A stretch of DNA of 64,000 nucleotides, from the NCBI RefSeq assembly GCF_900105045.1, contig NZ_LT629739.1, forward strand, positions 3,286,001-3,350,000, written 5' to 3'. This document shows, piece after piece, positions 1 through 8,586 of the stretch (its first letter is position 1; each line of letters begins with the position of its first letter). The position numbers and the translations under genes were made by a program. The notes beneath the pieces are model-generated. The model saw only the letters and a list, made by a program, of their open reading frames with translations, was not told the origin of the DNA and did no database searches. The stretch comes from Brevibacterium picturae (GTDB lineage Bacteria; Actinomycetota; Actinomycetes; Actinomycetales; Brevibacteriaceae).

Positions 1-1154
1 GCCGCCGCTGTTGTCAGTGCGACCGTTGCAGAGCCTTGGGCGATGCGCACGATCGCTGCGATGACGAATCCGGCCACGATGACCGGCAGGCCCAGGGCCG
101 CGAGGGAGTCGGCGATGGAATCACCGATCCCACTGGCCTGCAGCACCCCGCCGAACATGCCGCCGGCTCCGGTGATGAGGATGATCGAGCAGATCGGGCC
201 CAGGGCTGAGTCGACGATGTACTCGACCATGCCGCGGCCCTTCTTCTTGCGCCATCCCAGCAGCCACATGGCTACCAGCACGGTGATGAGCAGGGCGATC
301 GGGGTTTCACCGAGCATCCGCAAGGAGGTGATCAGGGTGGACTCGGGGTCGACCCAGCCGGCCTCACCGGCGAAGTTGAGGCCGGTGTTGAGGAAGATGA
401 GCACGAGCGGCAGGGTCAGCAGGACGAGGACTGTCGAGAGCTTGGGCGAGGATCTGAAGTCGGCGAACTCCTCGGCCGGGTCGTGGGCCAGGAGCGAGGG
501 GACGGGGACCTCGACTCGTCTGCCGATGAAGAGTCCGAACAGATACCCGCACATGTACCAGGCGGGCACGGCGATGATGAGACCGCAGATGAGGACGAGA
601 CCGACGTTCGCGCCCAGGAGGCCGGATGCGGCCACGGGCCCGGGATGCGGCGGGACGAAGATGTGCATTGCCGAGAAGGCGATTGCCGATGGCATGGCGT
701 AGAGCAGCAGCGAGCCGCCGAGGCGCTTGGCCAATGTGAAGATGATCGGCAGCATGACGACCAGGCCGGCGTCGAAGAAGATCGGGAACCCGAACAGCAG
801 CGAAGTCAGGCCCAGTGCCAGGGGTGCCCGCTTCTCTCCGAAGGTCCTGATGAGTGCGTCCGTGAGCACCTGCGCCCCACCGGATAGTTCGAGCATTCGT
901 CCGAGCATGGCGCCGAGTCCCACGAGGAGTGCGACGCTGGCCAGGGTGGAGCCGAAGCCGTCGTACATGACCGGCACGAGGTCGCCGGGGGAGACGCCTG
1001 CGGCCAGGGCGGTGAGCACACTGACCACGACGAGTGCGACGAAAGCATGAAGTCTGAAGCGGATGATGAGGATGAGCAGCACGGCGATGGCTGCTGCGGC
1101 AATGCCGAGCAGTGCCGGGGTGGACAGCGTCCAGTTGAGTTCGATCTCGGTCAC
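1..1154 (-). CDS. gntP: GntP-family gluconate permease (3' end outside window)
   Basis: The reverse-strand frame opens with GTG at 1154, behind a strong AGGAAGAGGA ribosome site, and stays open to the window edge, giving about 384 residues of an expected 440-460. The translation is a highly hydrophobic polytopic protein with stretches typical of GntP/GntT symporters, such as FGFPIFFDAGLVVMLPI, AMHIFVPPHPGPVAASGLLG and LITGAGGMFGGVLQASGIG. GntP proteins import gluconate with protons across the cytoplasmic membrane. It lies 93 bp downstream of gntK on the same strand, so the two form a gluconate uptake and phosphorylation operon. The 93-bp gap contains an imperfect tandem repeat, GGCGGGCAGGTGGCRATGG, at about 1180-1220. 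Family assignment is firm; the exact substrate is inferred from gntK and gnd next door. Confidence 0.93.
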   Translation of the reverse strand, partial: MTEIELNWTLSTPALLGIAAAAIAVLLILIIRFRLHAFVALVVVSVLTALAAGVSPGDLVPVMYDGFGSTLASVALLVGLGAMLGRMLELSGGAQVLTDALIRTFGEKRAPLALGLTSLLFGFPIFFDAGLVVMLPIIFTLAKRLGGSLLLYAMPSAIAFSAMHIFVPPHPGPVAASGLLGANVGLVLICGLIIAVPAWYMCGYLFGLFIGRRVEVPVPSLLAHDPAEEFADFRSSPKLSTVLVLLTLPLVLIFLNTGLNFAGEAGWVDPESTLITSLRMLGETPIALLITVLVAMWLLGWRKKKGRGMVEYIVDSALGPICSIILITGAGGMFGGVLQASGIGDSIADSLAALGLPVIVAGFVIAAIVRIAQGSATVALTTAA

Positions 1155-1247
1155 AATTTCCTCTTCCTTGAGGTTCGACGGCGGGCAGGTGGCGATGGTC
1201 GGCGGGCAGGTGGCAATGGACAGTGGTCAGGTGGCGTGGCAGAGCGT

Positions 1248-1745
1248 TCAGTCGGCATGGGGGAGGCGTTCGATGATGTACCGGCTCACCTCATCGGGAG
1301 ATAAGTCGATGGGTGCGAGGAAATGCGCCTCCTCGACGGTGAGTGGTTCCAGCGTCTCGAGCTGGGAGTCGACAAGCGCAGGCGACATGAACTCGTGCGA
1401 ACGCCGTTCGAGGTGGTCGACGATGATCTCGCGGTCCCCGGTGAGATGGACGAAGAAGGTTGCCGGTGCCTGCGCCCTCAAATAGTCGCGATAGCTGCGT
1501 CGCAGCGCGGAACAGGCGACGACGGGCCGCGGAGCTGCGGACAGCTCGTTGGCCACAGTCGTCAGCCACGGCCAGCGATCCTCGTCGTCGAGGGGGATTC
1601 CCGCACGCATCTTCTCCTTGTTGTCCTGACTGTGGAGATCATCGGCATCGACGAACGGGGCTCCGAGTTCTGCAGCCAAGCGACGGCCGATCAGGGTCTT
1701 CCCCGTGCCGGACACCCCCATGATGACAAGCGGGGGACGGTCCAT
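1248..1745 (-). CDS. gntK: Gluconokinase
   Basis: This 165-residue protein has the length and motifs of GntK-type gluconate kinases. A P-loop GVSGTGKT lies at residues 10-17, followed by the family segment DADDLHSQDNKEKMRAGIPL and the ACSALRRSYRDYLR region. It phosphorylates gluconate to 6-phosphogluconate in the cytoplasm, which is the substrate of the divergently encoded Gnd. I chose the ATG at 1745 because a GAGAGG sequence sits at suitable spacing. A second in-frame ATG at 1778 would add 11 residues but lacks a recognisable ribosome site. gntP follows on the same strand. Confidence in function is high; the start is moderately certain. Confidence 0.94.
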   Translation of the reverse strand: MDRPPLVIMGVSGTGKTLIGRRLAAELGAPFVDADDLHSQDNKEKMRAGIPLDDEDRWPWLTTVANELSAAPRPVVACSALRRSYRDYLRAQAPATFFVHLTGDREIIVDHLERRSHEFMSPALVDSQLETLEPLTVEEAHFLAPIDLSPDEVSRYIIERLPHAD

Positions 1746-1801
1746 TTCAATCGGCCTCTCGTAAAGATATGATGACATTGCTACACTGCACTCATTAAAT
1801 C

Positions 1802-1817
1802 AGATTTATAAGAATCT
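1802..1817. promoter_or_regulatory. Candidate operator in the gntK/gnd divergent region
   Basis: The sequence AGATT-N6-AATCT forms a short dyad inside an AT-rich patch between divergent gntK and gnd. A second element, a repeated CTAGCAGCCAC, lies just upstream of gnd at about 1868-1894. A GntR- or LacI-type gluconate regulator could act here, but none is encoded in the window, so this is only a candidate. Confidence 0.3.
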
Positions 1818-1910
1818 AAGCGAGACGCGTGCAACTGTCAACAGGGGCGAGCGGCCGTCAGCCACGACTAGCAGCCACACGGCTAGCAGCCACGAGGAAG
1901 AGGATTGGGT

Positions 1911-3452
1911 ATGACCGCGGAAGTGGGCGTGATCGGCACCGGAGTGATGGGCTCGAATCTCGCGCGGAACCTCGCGCGGAATTTGGCGGGTCGGACGGGA
2001 GCGCGAGTTGCCGTCTACGACCGCGACGTCGACCGGGCTTCTGCGCTGGCAGCCGAACATCCCGAAGCGGAGTTCCTCGTCGCCTCATCGCCGGCGGATC
2101 TGGCCAGCAAGCTCTCTGGCCCGCGAGTGGCGATCCTCATGGTCAATGCCGGCGCTGCCACGGACTCGGCGATCAACGATCTGGTTCAGGTTTTCGAACC
2201 CGGAGACATCATCGTCGACGGCGGGAACTCGCTCTTCACTGACACGATCGCTCGCGGTGGGACCGTGAGCCAGTCCGGCATCGAGTTCGTCGGGGTCGGC
2301 ATCTCCGGGGGAGAGGTCGGTGCGCTCGAGGGACCGTCGATGATGGTCGGCGGCACGGAATCCGCGTGGTCGAGGCTGCGACCGATCCTCGAACCCAGCG
2401 CCGCACGTGCCGAACCCAGCGATGAGAGCGTCGAACCCAGCGCCGCACGAGGCGTGCAGGCCGAACGGGAGTCGTGCATCGCTCATGTGGGCACCGATGG
2501 GGCCGGACACTTCGTGAAGATGATCCACAACGGGATCGAATACGCGGACATGCAGCTCATCGCTGAGGCCTTCGCGCTGCTGAGAAGCAGACTCGGGCTC
2601 ACTCCGCCGGAGATCGCCGAGGTCTTCAGAGAGTGGAACCGAGGAGATCTCGAGTCCTATCTGATCGAGATCACCGCCGAGGTGCTCGACCACACCGATG
2701 CGGTCACAGGCCAGCCATTCGTCGATGTCATCGCCGATTCTGCCGGGGCCAAGGGAACGGGCGGCTGGACGGTGAAGACCGGGCTCGACCTGGGCGTGCC
2801 AGTCGCCACCATCGCCGAGGCGGTCTCGGCCAGGTCCCTGTCCGCGGCTTCCGTACTGCGTTCCTCCGGGACGGCGTTGGACGGTCCGTCGACTGCCGCC
2901 TCGGCGATCGACGAAGCCCGCGCCTCGGCGGATGACGGTGCTCCCGCCTCGGCGATCGATGATCGTGACATGGTCCTCGAGACTGTGCGTCAGGCGCTGT
3001 TTACGGGAAAGGTCCTCGCCTATGTGCAGGGATTCCACGAGATCGCCGCAGGTGCGCAGGAGCACGGCTGGAACACGGACCTCGGCGAAGTGGCCAGAAT
3101 CTGGAGGGCGGGCTGCATCATCCGCGCCAGATTCCTCGACCGGATCACGGAGGCCTACGAGGCGGATCCGGATCTGAGCTCACTGCTGGCCGATCCGCAT
3201 TTCCAGGATTCGCTCAACGCCGGGCAGCAGGCTCTGCGGGATACGGTCGCCGATGCTGCCGCTCACGGCGTGCCGATTCCGGCCCTGGCCTCGGCGCTGT
3301 CGTACTTCGACGGCGTCCGCGCCTCGCGGGCGTCTGCGGCGCTGGTGCAGGGGCAGCGAGACTTCTTCGGCTCCCATACCTACGCGCGCACAGATCGCTC
3401 GGGAACCTTCCACACGCTGTGGTCGGGTGATCGCAGCGAAGTGCAGCTGTGA
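1911..3452 (+). CDS. gnd: 6-phosphogluconate dehydrogenase, decarboxylating
   Basis: The 513-residue protein has the N-terminal nucleotide-binding motif GVIGTGVMGSN at residues 6-16. It also has the family segments VDGGNSLFTDT and GISGGEVGALEGPSMMVGG, and the catalytic region HFVKMIHNGIEY with Lys203 and Asn207. It oxidises 6-phosphogluconate to ribulose 5-phosphate and CO2. ATG 1911 follows GAGGAAGAGGA; a TTG two codons upstream is less likely. The protein is longer than the usual 470-490 residues because of two low-complexity insertions: about 161-187, containing the repeat EPSAAR, and about 318-350, rich in Ala, Ser and Asp. A 19-bp direct repeat at 2389-2407 and 2431-2449 underlies the first insertion, and NLAR is tandemly duplicated near residue 16. 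Opposite gntK, it completes the gluconate route. Confidence 0.94.
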   Translation: MTAEVGVIGTGVMGSNLARNLARNLAGRTGARVAVYDRDVDRASALAAEHPEAEFLVASSPADLASKLSGPRVAILMVNAGAATDSAINDLVQVFEPGDIIVDGGNSLFTDTIARGGTVSQSGIEFVGVGISGGEVGALEGPSMMVGGTESAWSRLRPILEPSAARAEPSDESVEPSAARGVQAERESCIAHVGTDGAGHFVKMIHNGIEYADMQLIAEAFALLRSRLGLTPPEIAEVFREWNRGDLESYLIEITAEVLDHTDAVTGQPFVDVIADSAGAKGTGGWTVKTGLDLGVPVATIAEAVSARSLSAASVLRSSGTALDGPSTAASAIDEARASADDGAPASAIDDRDMVLETVRQALFTGKVLAYVQGFHEIAAGAQEHGWNTDLGEVARIWRAGCIIRARFLDRITEAYEADPDLSSLLADPHFQDSLNAGQQALRDTVADAAAHGVPIPALASALSYFDGVRASRASAALVQGQRDFFGSHTYARTDRSGTFHTLWSGDRSEVQL

Positions 3453-3500
3453 GGGCCGGCGTCTCTGCAGCTGGGCGATAGTGGCCCAAACCTCGCGAAC

Positions 3501-3530
3501 GTGGCAATGTGGGAGACATGACTTTGCCAC
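3501..3530 (+). promoter_or_regulatory. Stem-loop spanning the aminotransferase start codon
   Basis: GTGGCAA (3501-3507) and TTGCCAC (3524-3530) can pair, and an inner ATGT/ACAT lies within. The loop holds GGGAGA and the ATG at 3518. If formed in RNA it would occlude the start; as DNA it is a dyad at a probable promoter. Confidence 0.35.
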
Positions 3531-4660
3531 ATGAAGATATCGATCCAGACGGCCTGCTCGAATACTCGGTGGTCTTCACCGACCGATCACTGAACCACAT
3601 GTCGGGTCGATTCGTCTCCGTCATGCAGGACATCAACCGCGTCCTGCGTGAAGCCTACGACGCCCACAGTGTGGCCATCGTCCCCGGCGGCGGCAGCTAC
3701 GCCATGGAATCCGTGGCCCGGCAGCTCGCGACCGGCAAGAAGTGCCTGGTGGTCCGCAACGGACTGTTCTCCTTCCGCTGGTCACAGATTCTCGACGCCG
3801 GAAACATTGCGAGCGAGACGACCGTGCTCAAGGCATCCCCGAGCAGCGACGAGCACCAGTCGGCCTGGTCGCCGGCCCCCGTCGCCGAGGTGGTCGCCGC
3901 CATCGAGGCCGAACGCCCGGCAGTCGTGTTCGCACCCCACATCGAAACCGCCTCCGGGATGCTCCTGCCCGATGACTACATCCGCCAGGTCGCCGACGCC
4001 GTGCACAAGGTCGGCGGCGTCTTCGTCCTCGACTGCATCGCCTCGGGTGCAGTGTGGGCCTCGCAGACGGATCTGGGTGTCGACGTGCTCATCAGCGCCC
4101 CGCAGAAGGGGTGGAGCGGTTCACCCTGTGCCGGTTATGTCATGCTCAGCGAAGCCGGCCGCGCTGTCGTCCAGGAGTCCACCTCGTCGAGCTTCGCCAT
4201 GGACCTGAAGAAGTGGCTGTTCATCGCCGACGAATACGAAGAGGGCCGGGCGCCGTATCACGCGACCATGCCGACCGATTCGCTGGCACACAACGCCAAG
4301 CTCATGCTCGAGACGCAGGAGCGCGGTTTCGACAAGCTCTCAGCAGCGCAGTTCGAGCTCGGTGATCGGGTTCGCGCGGTCTTCTCCGATCGTGGACTGC
4401 CCTCGGTCGCGGCACCCGAATTCGCCTCGCCCAGCGTGGTCGTCGTCCACACGGACAACCCGAAGCTGGCCACCGGTGCGAGCTTCAAGGAAGCCGGCGT
4501 CCAGATCGCTGCCGGCGTGCCCCTGCAGTGTGATGAGCCCGAGGACTTCTCGACCTTCCGCATCGGCCTCTTCGGCCTCGACAAGCTCGGCGACATCGAC
4601 GGCACGATCTCCCGTCTCGAAGCCGCCCTCGACTCGATCGGCGTAACGCCGCAGGCGTGA
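3518..4660 (+). CDS. Class V (alanine-glyoxylate/phosphoserine-type) aminotransferase
   Basis: The 380-residue protein is a fold-type I PLP enzyme of aminotransferase class V. Visible family features are the N-terminal PGGGSYAMESVARQL segment, the acidic FVLDCIASGAVWASQ segment that contacts PLP, and the Schiff-base lysine in SAPQKGWSGSPCAGYVMLS. Relatives include alanine-glyoxylate, serine-pyruvate and phosphoserine aminotransferases; sequence alone does not give the substrate. An in-frame GTG three codons upstream (3509) is an alternative start. The gene stands alone between gnd and a long palindrome, and neither boundary suggests an operon. Confidence 0.8.
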   Translation: MTLPHEDIDPDGLLEYSVVFTDRSLNHMSGRFVSVMQDINRVLREAYDAHSVAIVPGGGSYAMESVARQLATGKKCLVVRNGLFSFRWSQILDAGNIASETTVLKASPSSDEHQSAWSPAPVAEVVAAIEAERPAVVFAPHIETASGMLLPDDYIRQVADAVHKVGGVFVLDCIASGAVWASQTDLGVDVLISAPQKGWSGSPCAGYVMLSEAGRAVVQESTSSSFAMDLKKWLFIADEYEEGRAPYHATMPTDSLAHNAKLMLETQERGFDKLSAAQFELGDRVRAVFSDRGLPSVAAPEFASPSVVVVHTDNPKLATGASFKEAGVQIAAGVPLQCDEPEDFSTFRIGLFGLDKLGDIDGTISRLEAALDSIGVTPQA

Positions 4661-4664
4661 CCGC

Positions 4665-4726
4665 CACACACCAGGAGCGCCAAAACATCTCGTTGCACAG
4701 GGATGTTTTGGCGCTCCTGGTGTGTG
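4665..4726. repeat. Perfect 25-bp inverted repeat with 12-nt loop
   Basis: The arms 4665-4689 and 4702-4726 are perfectly complementary over 25 bp; the left arm begins CACACACCAGGAG. The loop is TCGTTGCACAGG. It lies 4 bp after the aminotransferase stop and upstream of the FNT gene. There is no T-run, so it is not a standard terminator, although it could end or stabilise transcripts. Confidence 0.85.
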
Positions 4727-4798
4727 TTGATCGCCGATTCCATCGTCGACAGGCCGACAACTCTGGCAGAGCACAGTTCGCCCAAATACACTGTGGCA

Positions 4799-5641
4799 AT
4801 GACTCAGAGAGAGCAACGTCAGCGGCTAGGGACGAATGACTTCGACCTTGAAGACGAACTGGTTGATGAGGCCACCGCAACCGTGGTCACGGGAGCAAAG
4901 CGTCTGAATCGGAAGTGGCCGGAACTCCTCGTCACCGGATTCTTCGGCGGTGTCGATGTGGGCCTGGGCATTCTGGCGATGGTGCTGGTCAAGCAGACAA
5001 CGGGCTCTGATGTGCTGGCAGGTCTTGCCTTCGGCATCGGTCTGTTGGCGCTGAAGCTTGCCCACTCAGAGTTGTTCACCGAAGAGTTTCTGCTGCCTAT
5101 CAACGCCGTGATCGCAGGCCAGGCCAATGTGCTTCAGGTGGTCCGCCTGTGGGCGGTGACCCTGGTGACCAACCTGGTCGGAGGCCTGGCCTTTGCCGGA
5201 CTGATGGTTCTGGCGCTGCCTGATTACCATTCGACGATGATTGAAACGGCCGTGAAGTACATGGACCAACCGTCCTTGGTGGTGATGATCGCGCTGTCGC
5301 TCCTGGCCGGTGCCACCGTCACCTTGTCGACTCGGATGTCACAGGGAACCTCGAACGACGTCGTCCTCGCCATCGTCAGCATGGCATCGGGTCTGCTGCT
5401 CATCGGTCTCGGCATGCTCCACGGTGCCCTCAACGCGATCGTCATCTTCGCCGCCATGTTGGCCGGGGCGGATATCTCGATGCTGGATCTGCTGAAATGG
5501 TTTGCGATCGTCATCCCATTCAACATGCTCGGCGGGCTGCTCCTCATCACCCTGCCCCGGGTGGTCCGGACGTATCGTGTGCTTCGTGCAGTGCGCAAGG
5601 GCACGGTCTCGTTGGAAGACCTCGAGACACAGTCGAAGTAG
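4799..5641 (+). CDS. Formate/nitrite transporter (FNT) family membrane channel
   Basis: The 280-residue protein has about six hydrophobic segments and the FNT layout. A charged N-terminus is followed by GFFGGVDVGLGILAMVLV, then a LAHSELFTEEFLLPINAVIAG segment matching the conserved SELFTE motif, then NLVGGLAFAGLMVLAL. FNT channels move formate, nitrite, hydrosulfide or other small monovalent anions; the substrate is not deducible here. ATG 4799 has no clear ribosome site, but a TACACT hexamer ends a few bases upstream, which would suit a leaderless transcript. A longer frame runs back through the palindrome and is unlikely to be used. Confidence 0.85.
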   Translation: MTQREQRQRLGTNDFDLEDELVDEATATVVTGAKRLNRKWPELLVTGFFGGVDVGLGILAMVLVKQTTGSDVLAGLAFGIGLLALKLAHSELFTEEFLLPINAVIAGQANVLQVVRLWAVTLVTNLVGGLAFAGLMVLALPDYHSTMIETAVKYMDQPSLVVMIALSLLAGATVTLSTRMSQGTSNDVVLAIVSMASGLLLIGLGMLHGALNAIVIFAAMLAGADISMLDLLKWFAIVIPFNMLGGLLLITLPRVVRTYRVLRAVRKGTVSLEDLETQSK

Positions 5642-5750
5642 GCGATAGCTGACGGTGGCCGTAAGTCTACGCGGCGGCCGCAACTCCACCCCGTAGCCGC
5701 AACTCCCACCGGAAGTTGCTGCTGGCACCGGTAGCCCTGCTGCAAACACT

Positions 5751-5792
5751 CAGTGCCATAACCTCCCCTTGCGGCGAGAGGTTATGGCACTG
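5751..5792. repeat. Perfect 15-bp inverted repeat with 12-nt loop between convergent genes
   Basis: The arms 5751-5765 and 5778-5792 (CAGTGCCATAACCTC and its complement) pair perfectly around the loop CCCTTGCGGCGA. The repeat lies between the convergent FNT and homocysteine methyltransferase genes, so it could act as a bidirectional terminator. Its loop is 12 nt with TTGC at loop positions 4-7, exactly as in the palindrome at 4665. Confidence 0.8.
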
Positions 5793-5847
5793 GTGGTGCG
5801 CGGTGTTGCTGACTGCTTCGTGCTGGCGGTGCTGCCGAATGCTGTGC

Positions 5848-6894
5848 TCAGGCGGTGGAGCCGAGCGCGACGACGTTGTCGGCGAGGCGTTCGTTGTCGC
5901 CGTACATGAAGTGGTTCTTCATGTTCTCCGAGAACCGGCTGGCATCGGTGGTCAGCCCGACAGCCTCGGCGACCTCACGAATGTGCATCGGGGTCGCGCC
6001 ACAGCACACGCCGATGTAGTTCACGCCCAGGTCATAGGCTTCCTTCGCGAACGCGCCGATCTCATAGCGGTTGGTCTGCAGCGGGTCGAGGGCGGTGGGG
6101 AAGGTGCGACCGTGCGGGGAAGCCACCTCGGCGCGGGGGTCGGAGAGGTTGAAGAAGGTGGGCTCATCCTGGGTCGTGCGGTAGGGGATGGGCAGGGCGC
6201 CGACGTGACAGGACACTGCCGCACGGATCTCCTTCAGCCACGGCAGCATTGTGGAGGGTCCGCGGAAGCAGTTGAGTCCGACGACGTCGACGCCCAGCTG
6301 TTCGAGCTTCTGCGCTGTTTCGACGATGCTGACGCCATCGGCCATCTCCTGGAAGGCCATGGGGGCCAGGGTGAGGACGACGGGCAGGCCGCTGGCCCTG
6401 GCGATCTCGGCAGCAGCGATGGCCTCGCCGGCGAAGTAGAAGGTCTCGCCGACGATGAGGTCGGCGCCTTCGTCCACGGCCCATCCCACCATCTCGGTGA
6501 ACATGGAACGGACCTCGGCCTGCCGGTCCGGATTCTCGGGATCCCAGATGTTCGAGTTGGAGATGTTTCCGGCCATGAAGTTTCCGGGTTTGGCGTCGGC
6601 AACGCTGCGGGCGATCTGCAGGGCGGAGCGGTTGAGAGGTTCGAGCAGATCCTCTTTGCCGATGACCCGCATCTTCTCGCGGTGGCCGTTGTAGGTGAAG
6701 GCTTCGACGATGTCCGAGCCGGCGCGCTGGAAGTCCACGTGCAGTGAGCGCAGAGCATCGGGGAATTCGAGCGCGACCTCGGGCACGAATTCTCCGGCGG
6801 ACAGGTAGCCGCGCTTCTCGAGTTCGAACAGGAAGCCTTCGGCACAGATCACAGGTCCGGCGTCGAGGCGTTGGGTCAGAGCGTTGGCGGTCAT
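5848..6894 (-). CDS. Homocysteine/betaine-homocysteine S-methyltransferase family protein
   Basis: The 348-residue cytoplasmic enzyme belongs to the Zn-dependent homocysteine methyltransferase family. Its zinc ligands are visible in the motifs VVGLNCF and YIGVCCGATP, and the N-terminal CAEGFLFELEKRGYL and GSDIVEAFTYNGHR segments are characteristic of the BHMT branch. It likely transfers a methyl group from betaine or another donor to homocysteine, making methionine. ATG 6894 is preceded by GGAGAG. A 7-bp dyad (GTTCAGG/CCTGAAC, 6938-6958) sits in the leader about 45 bp upstream. The gene converges with the FNT gene and stands alone on its strand. The methyl donor is an inference. Confidence 0.85.
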   Translation of the reverse strand: MTANALTQRLDAGPVICAEGFLFELEKRGYLSAGEFVPEVALEFPDALRSLHVDFQRAGSDIVEAFTYNGHREKMRVIGKEDLLEPLNRSALQIARSVADAKPGNFMAGNISNSNIWDPENPDRQAEVRSMFTEMVGWAVDEGADLIVGETFYFAGEAIAAAEIARASGLPVVLTLAPMAFQEMADGVSIVETAQKLEQLGVDVVGLNCFRGPSTMLPWLKEIRAAVSCHVGALPIPYRTTQDEPTFFNLSDPRAEVASPHGRTFPTALDPLQTNRYEIGAFAKEAYDLGVNYIGVCCGATPMHIREVAEAVGLTTDASRFSENMKNHFMYGDNERLADNVVALGSTA

Positions 6895-7066
6895 GAGTGC
6901 TCTCCGTACAGCAAGTAGAGGACAGGAGGTTGAACTCGTTCAGGCTGAAGACCTGAACTTAGGCATATAACCATTTTCGCCGACGTTGTCGACGTCACAT
7001 CGACATAATGAGCTCAGACTGACACATTCAGTCACACGCCGACGCATCACGAGTCCTTGCAGCGAG

Positions 7067-8122
7067 TCACCGGGTGGGTGAATCGGGCTTCTGGGCGGTG
7101 GTCGTCTCCGCATGCCCACCGGACTTCGAACGCAATGGCGCAAACGGGGCGAGCAGCAGCCGGGTCACGGTTGACGAGTACCAGCGCAGGGCCCGCTCGA
7201 AGGGTGCCCACGACAGCACGTACGTGGCGAGCAGCGCCAGGGCGAGACAGATGACGAAGATCAGTGGGGAGCCGAGCACTTCGTCGATGTCATCGAGGAG
7301 GGGCTCGAGACCGCGGACGACGAATCCGTGGATGACATAGACCGCCAGGCTGTGGCGACCGATCTTGGCGATGAGGTTGTCCTTCTCGCCCACCCACATG
7401 AGCAGCATCAGAGTCATGAGCAGAGCCCCGATGTCGACGATGAGCCGAAGGCCGACGCCCTCGGGGATGCTGACACCGAAATGAGCGAAGTTGAGGCTGC
7501 CGTACAACCAGTGGTGGTCGACCTCGTCGAGGTAGAAATAGCCGATCGTGCCCAGCGCAGCAGCCGTGAAGAACAACTTCTGCCAGATGCGCAGGCTGCC
7601 CGCCCAGTTGAGGATCTGCTTGCCGTAAAGCTTGCCGACGACGAAGAAGGGCCAGAAGATCATCGACCGTGACGCCGAGAGCTCAGTATCGAGCAGCGGC
7701 AGAATACCGCCGAAGAGCCCCACCACCACCGAGGTGACGAGGATCGTTCGTGGGAACCGTTCGATGAACGGCACGGTGATGATCCAGCACGCCATCGACA
7801 GCAGGAACCACGAGTACCAGAACGGAGTCAGGAAGCTGTAGTCGGGATCGAGGCCGACGAGCCACATCCAGCCCCACAGCAGGGGCAGCACAGTGAACAG
7901 CAGAACAAGGAAGGTCAGGACGCGTTCGGGCAGCCTCGTCGACTTCGCTGTGACTCCGGCCAGGAAGACGAAGGCCGGCATGTGGAACGAGTAGATGAGG
8001 TACATCGGCGCACTCAGCACTTCGTCATCCCACGGTCCCGTCCGGGCCAGCAGGTGGCCGAGGACGACTGTGAAGATGAGGATGCCTTTGGCGCGGTCCA
8101 GGCGGTGATCTCGTGTGGGCAC
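7067..8122 (-). CDS. Acyltransferase-3-like integral membrane protein
   Basis: The roughly 350-residue protein has around ten hydrophobic helices. It begins with a signature resembling membrane acyltransferases, LDRAKGILIFTVVLGHLLA, and contains YSFHMPAFVFLAGV, in which the HMPAF motif is typical of this superfamily (OafA/WecH/NodX). Such proteins O-acylate cell-surface sugars or related substrates. I chose GTG 8122; the frame extends to an ATG at 8170, but the added residues (MMKTFCFVQS...) look non-native. The C-terminus is a charged tail ending in TAQKPDSPTR. No neighbour indicates the substrate. Confidence 0.72.
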   Translation of the reverse strand: MPTRDHRLDRAKGILIFTVVLGHLLARTGPWDDEVLSAPMYLIYSFHMPAFVFLAGVTAKSTRLPERVLTFLVLLFTVLPLLWGWMWLVGLDPDYSFLTPFWYSWFLLSMACWIITVPFIERFPRTILVTSVVVGLFGGILPLLDTELSASRSMIFWPFFVVGKLYGKQILNWAGSLRIWQKLFFTAAALGTIGYFYLDEVDHHWLYGSLNFAHFGVSIPEGVGLRLIVDIGALLMTLMLLMWVGEKDNLIAKIGRHSLAVYVIHGFVVRGLEPLLDDIDEVLGSPLIFVICLALALLATYVLSWAPFERALRWYSSTVTRLLLAPFAPLRSKSGGHAETTTAQKPDSPTR

Positions 8123-8219
8123 CACGCCACGATAGCGCGTCGACTGCACAAAGCAGAAAGTTTTCATCACGCTGTGAGGCGGAGGTCAGGTGCTGTTCAG
8201 GCTGAAAGTGGCTGCCTGC

Positions 8220-8564
8220 TCAGCGGGCGCAGGCGACGCAGGTCGGCGCGTAGGGTCGGATCTCCAGCCGCACGTCCGGGATGGGGTTTGCGCAGTTGGT
8301 GCAGATTCCGAACGTGCCGCTCTCAAGTCTCGCCAGCGCCTCGGCGATGTCGATCAGGCGCTCCTGGCACTGGCGCAGCAGAGTGTCTGCCTGCGAGCGT
8401 TCGAAGGCAAGGGTCGCCCCTTCAGGGTCGTGCTCGTCGTCGCTGTTGTCACCCTCGCGTGCGGCCGCGAGATCATCGATGTCCGAGGACAGGGCGCTGA
8501 TGAGCCTCCTGGTTTCGGAGTCTTCGGCGTGCAGCAGCTCTCGCATCCGATTCGAATCGACCAT
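8220..8564 (-). CDS. DksA/TraR-type C4 zinc-finger protein
   Basis: The 114-residue protein has a helical, charged N-terminal part with an acidic stretch near residues 38-50, and a C-terminal four-cysteine zinc finger, FGICTNC...PTCVACAR, as in DksA/TraR/RbpA-like regulators. These bind RNA polymerase in the secondary channel or act as small transcription modulators. ATG 8564 follows GGGGAGGAG at ideal spacing; another ATG two codons upstream is less well placed. It lies 22 bp downstream of the ABC-F gene on the same strand, so co-transcription is likely. Most actinobacterial homologues are uncharacterised. Confidence 0.85.
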   Translation of the reverse strand: MVDSNRMRELLHAEDSETRRLISALSSDIDDLAAAREGDNSDDEHDPEGATLAFERSQADTLLRQCQERLIDIAEALARLESGTFGICTNCANPIPDVRLEIRPYAPTCVACAR

Positions 8565-8586
8565 CAGCACTCCTCCCCGTTCGCCC

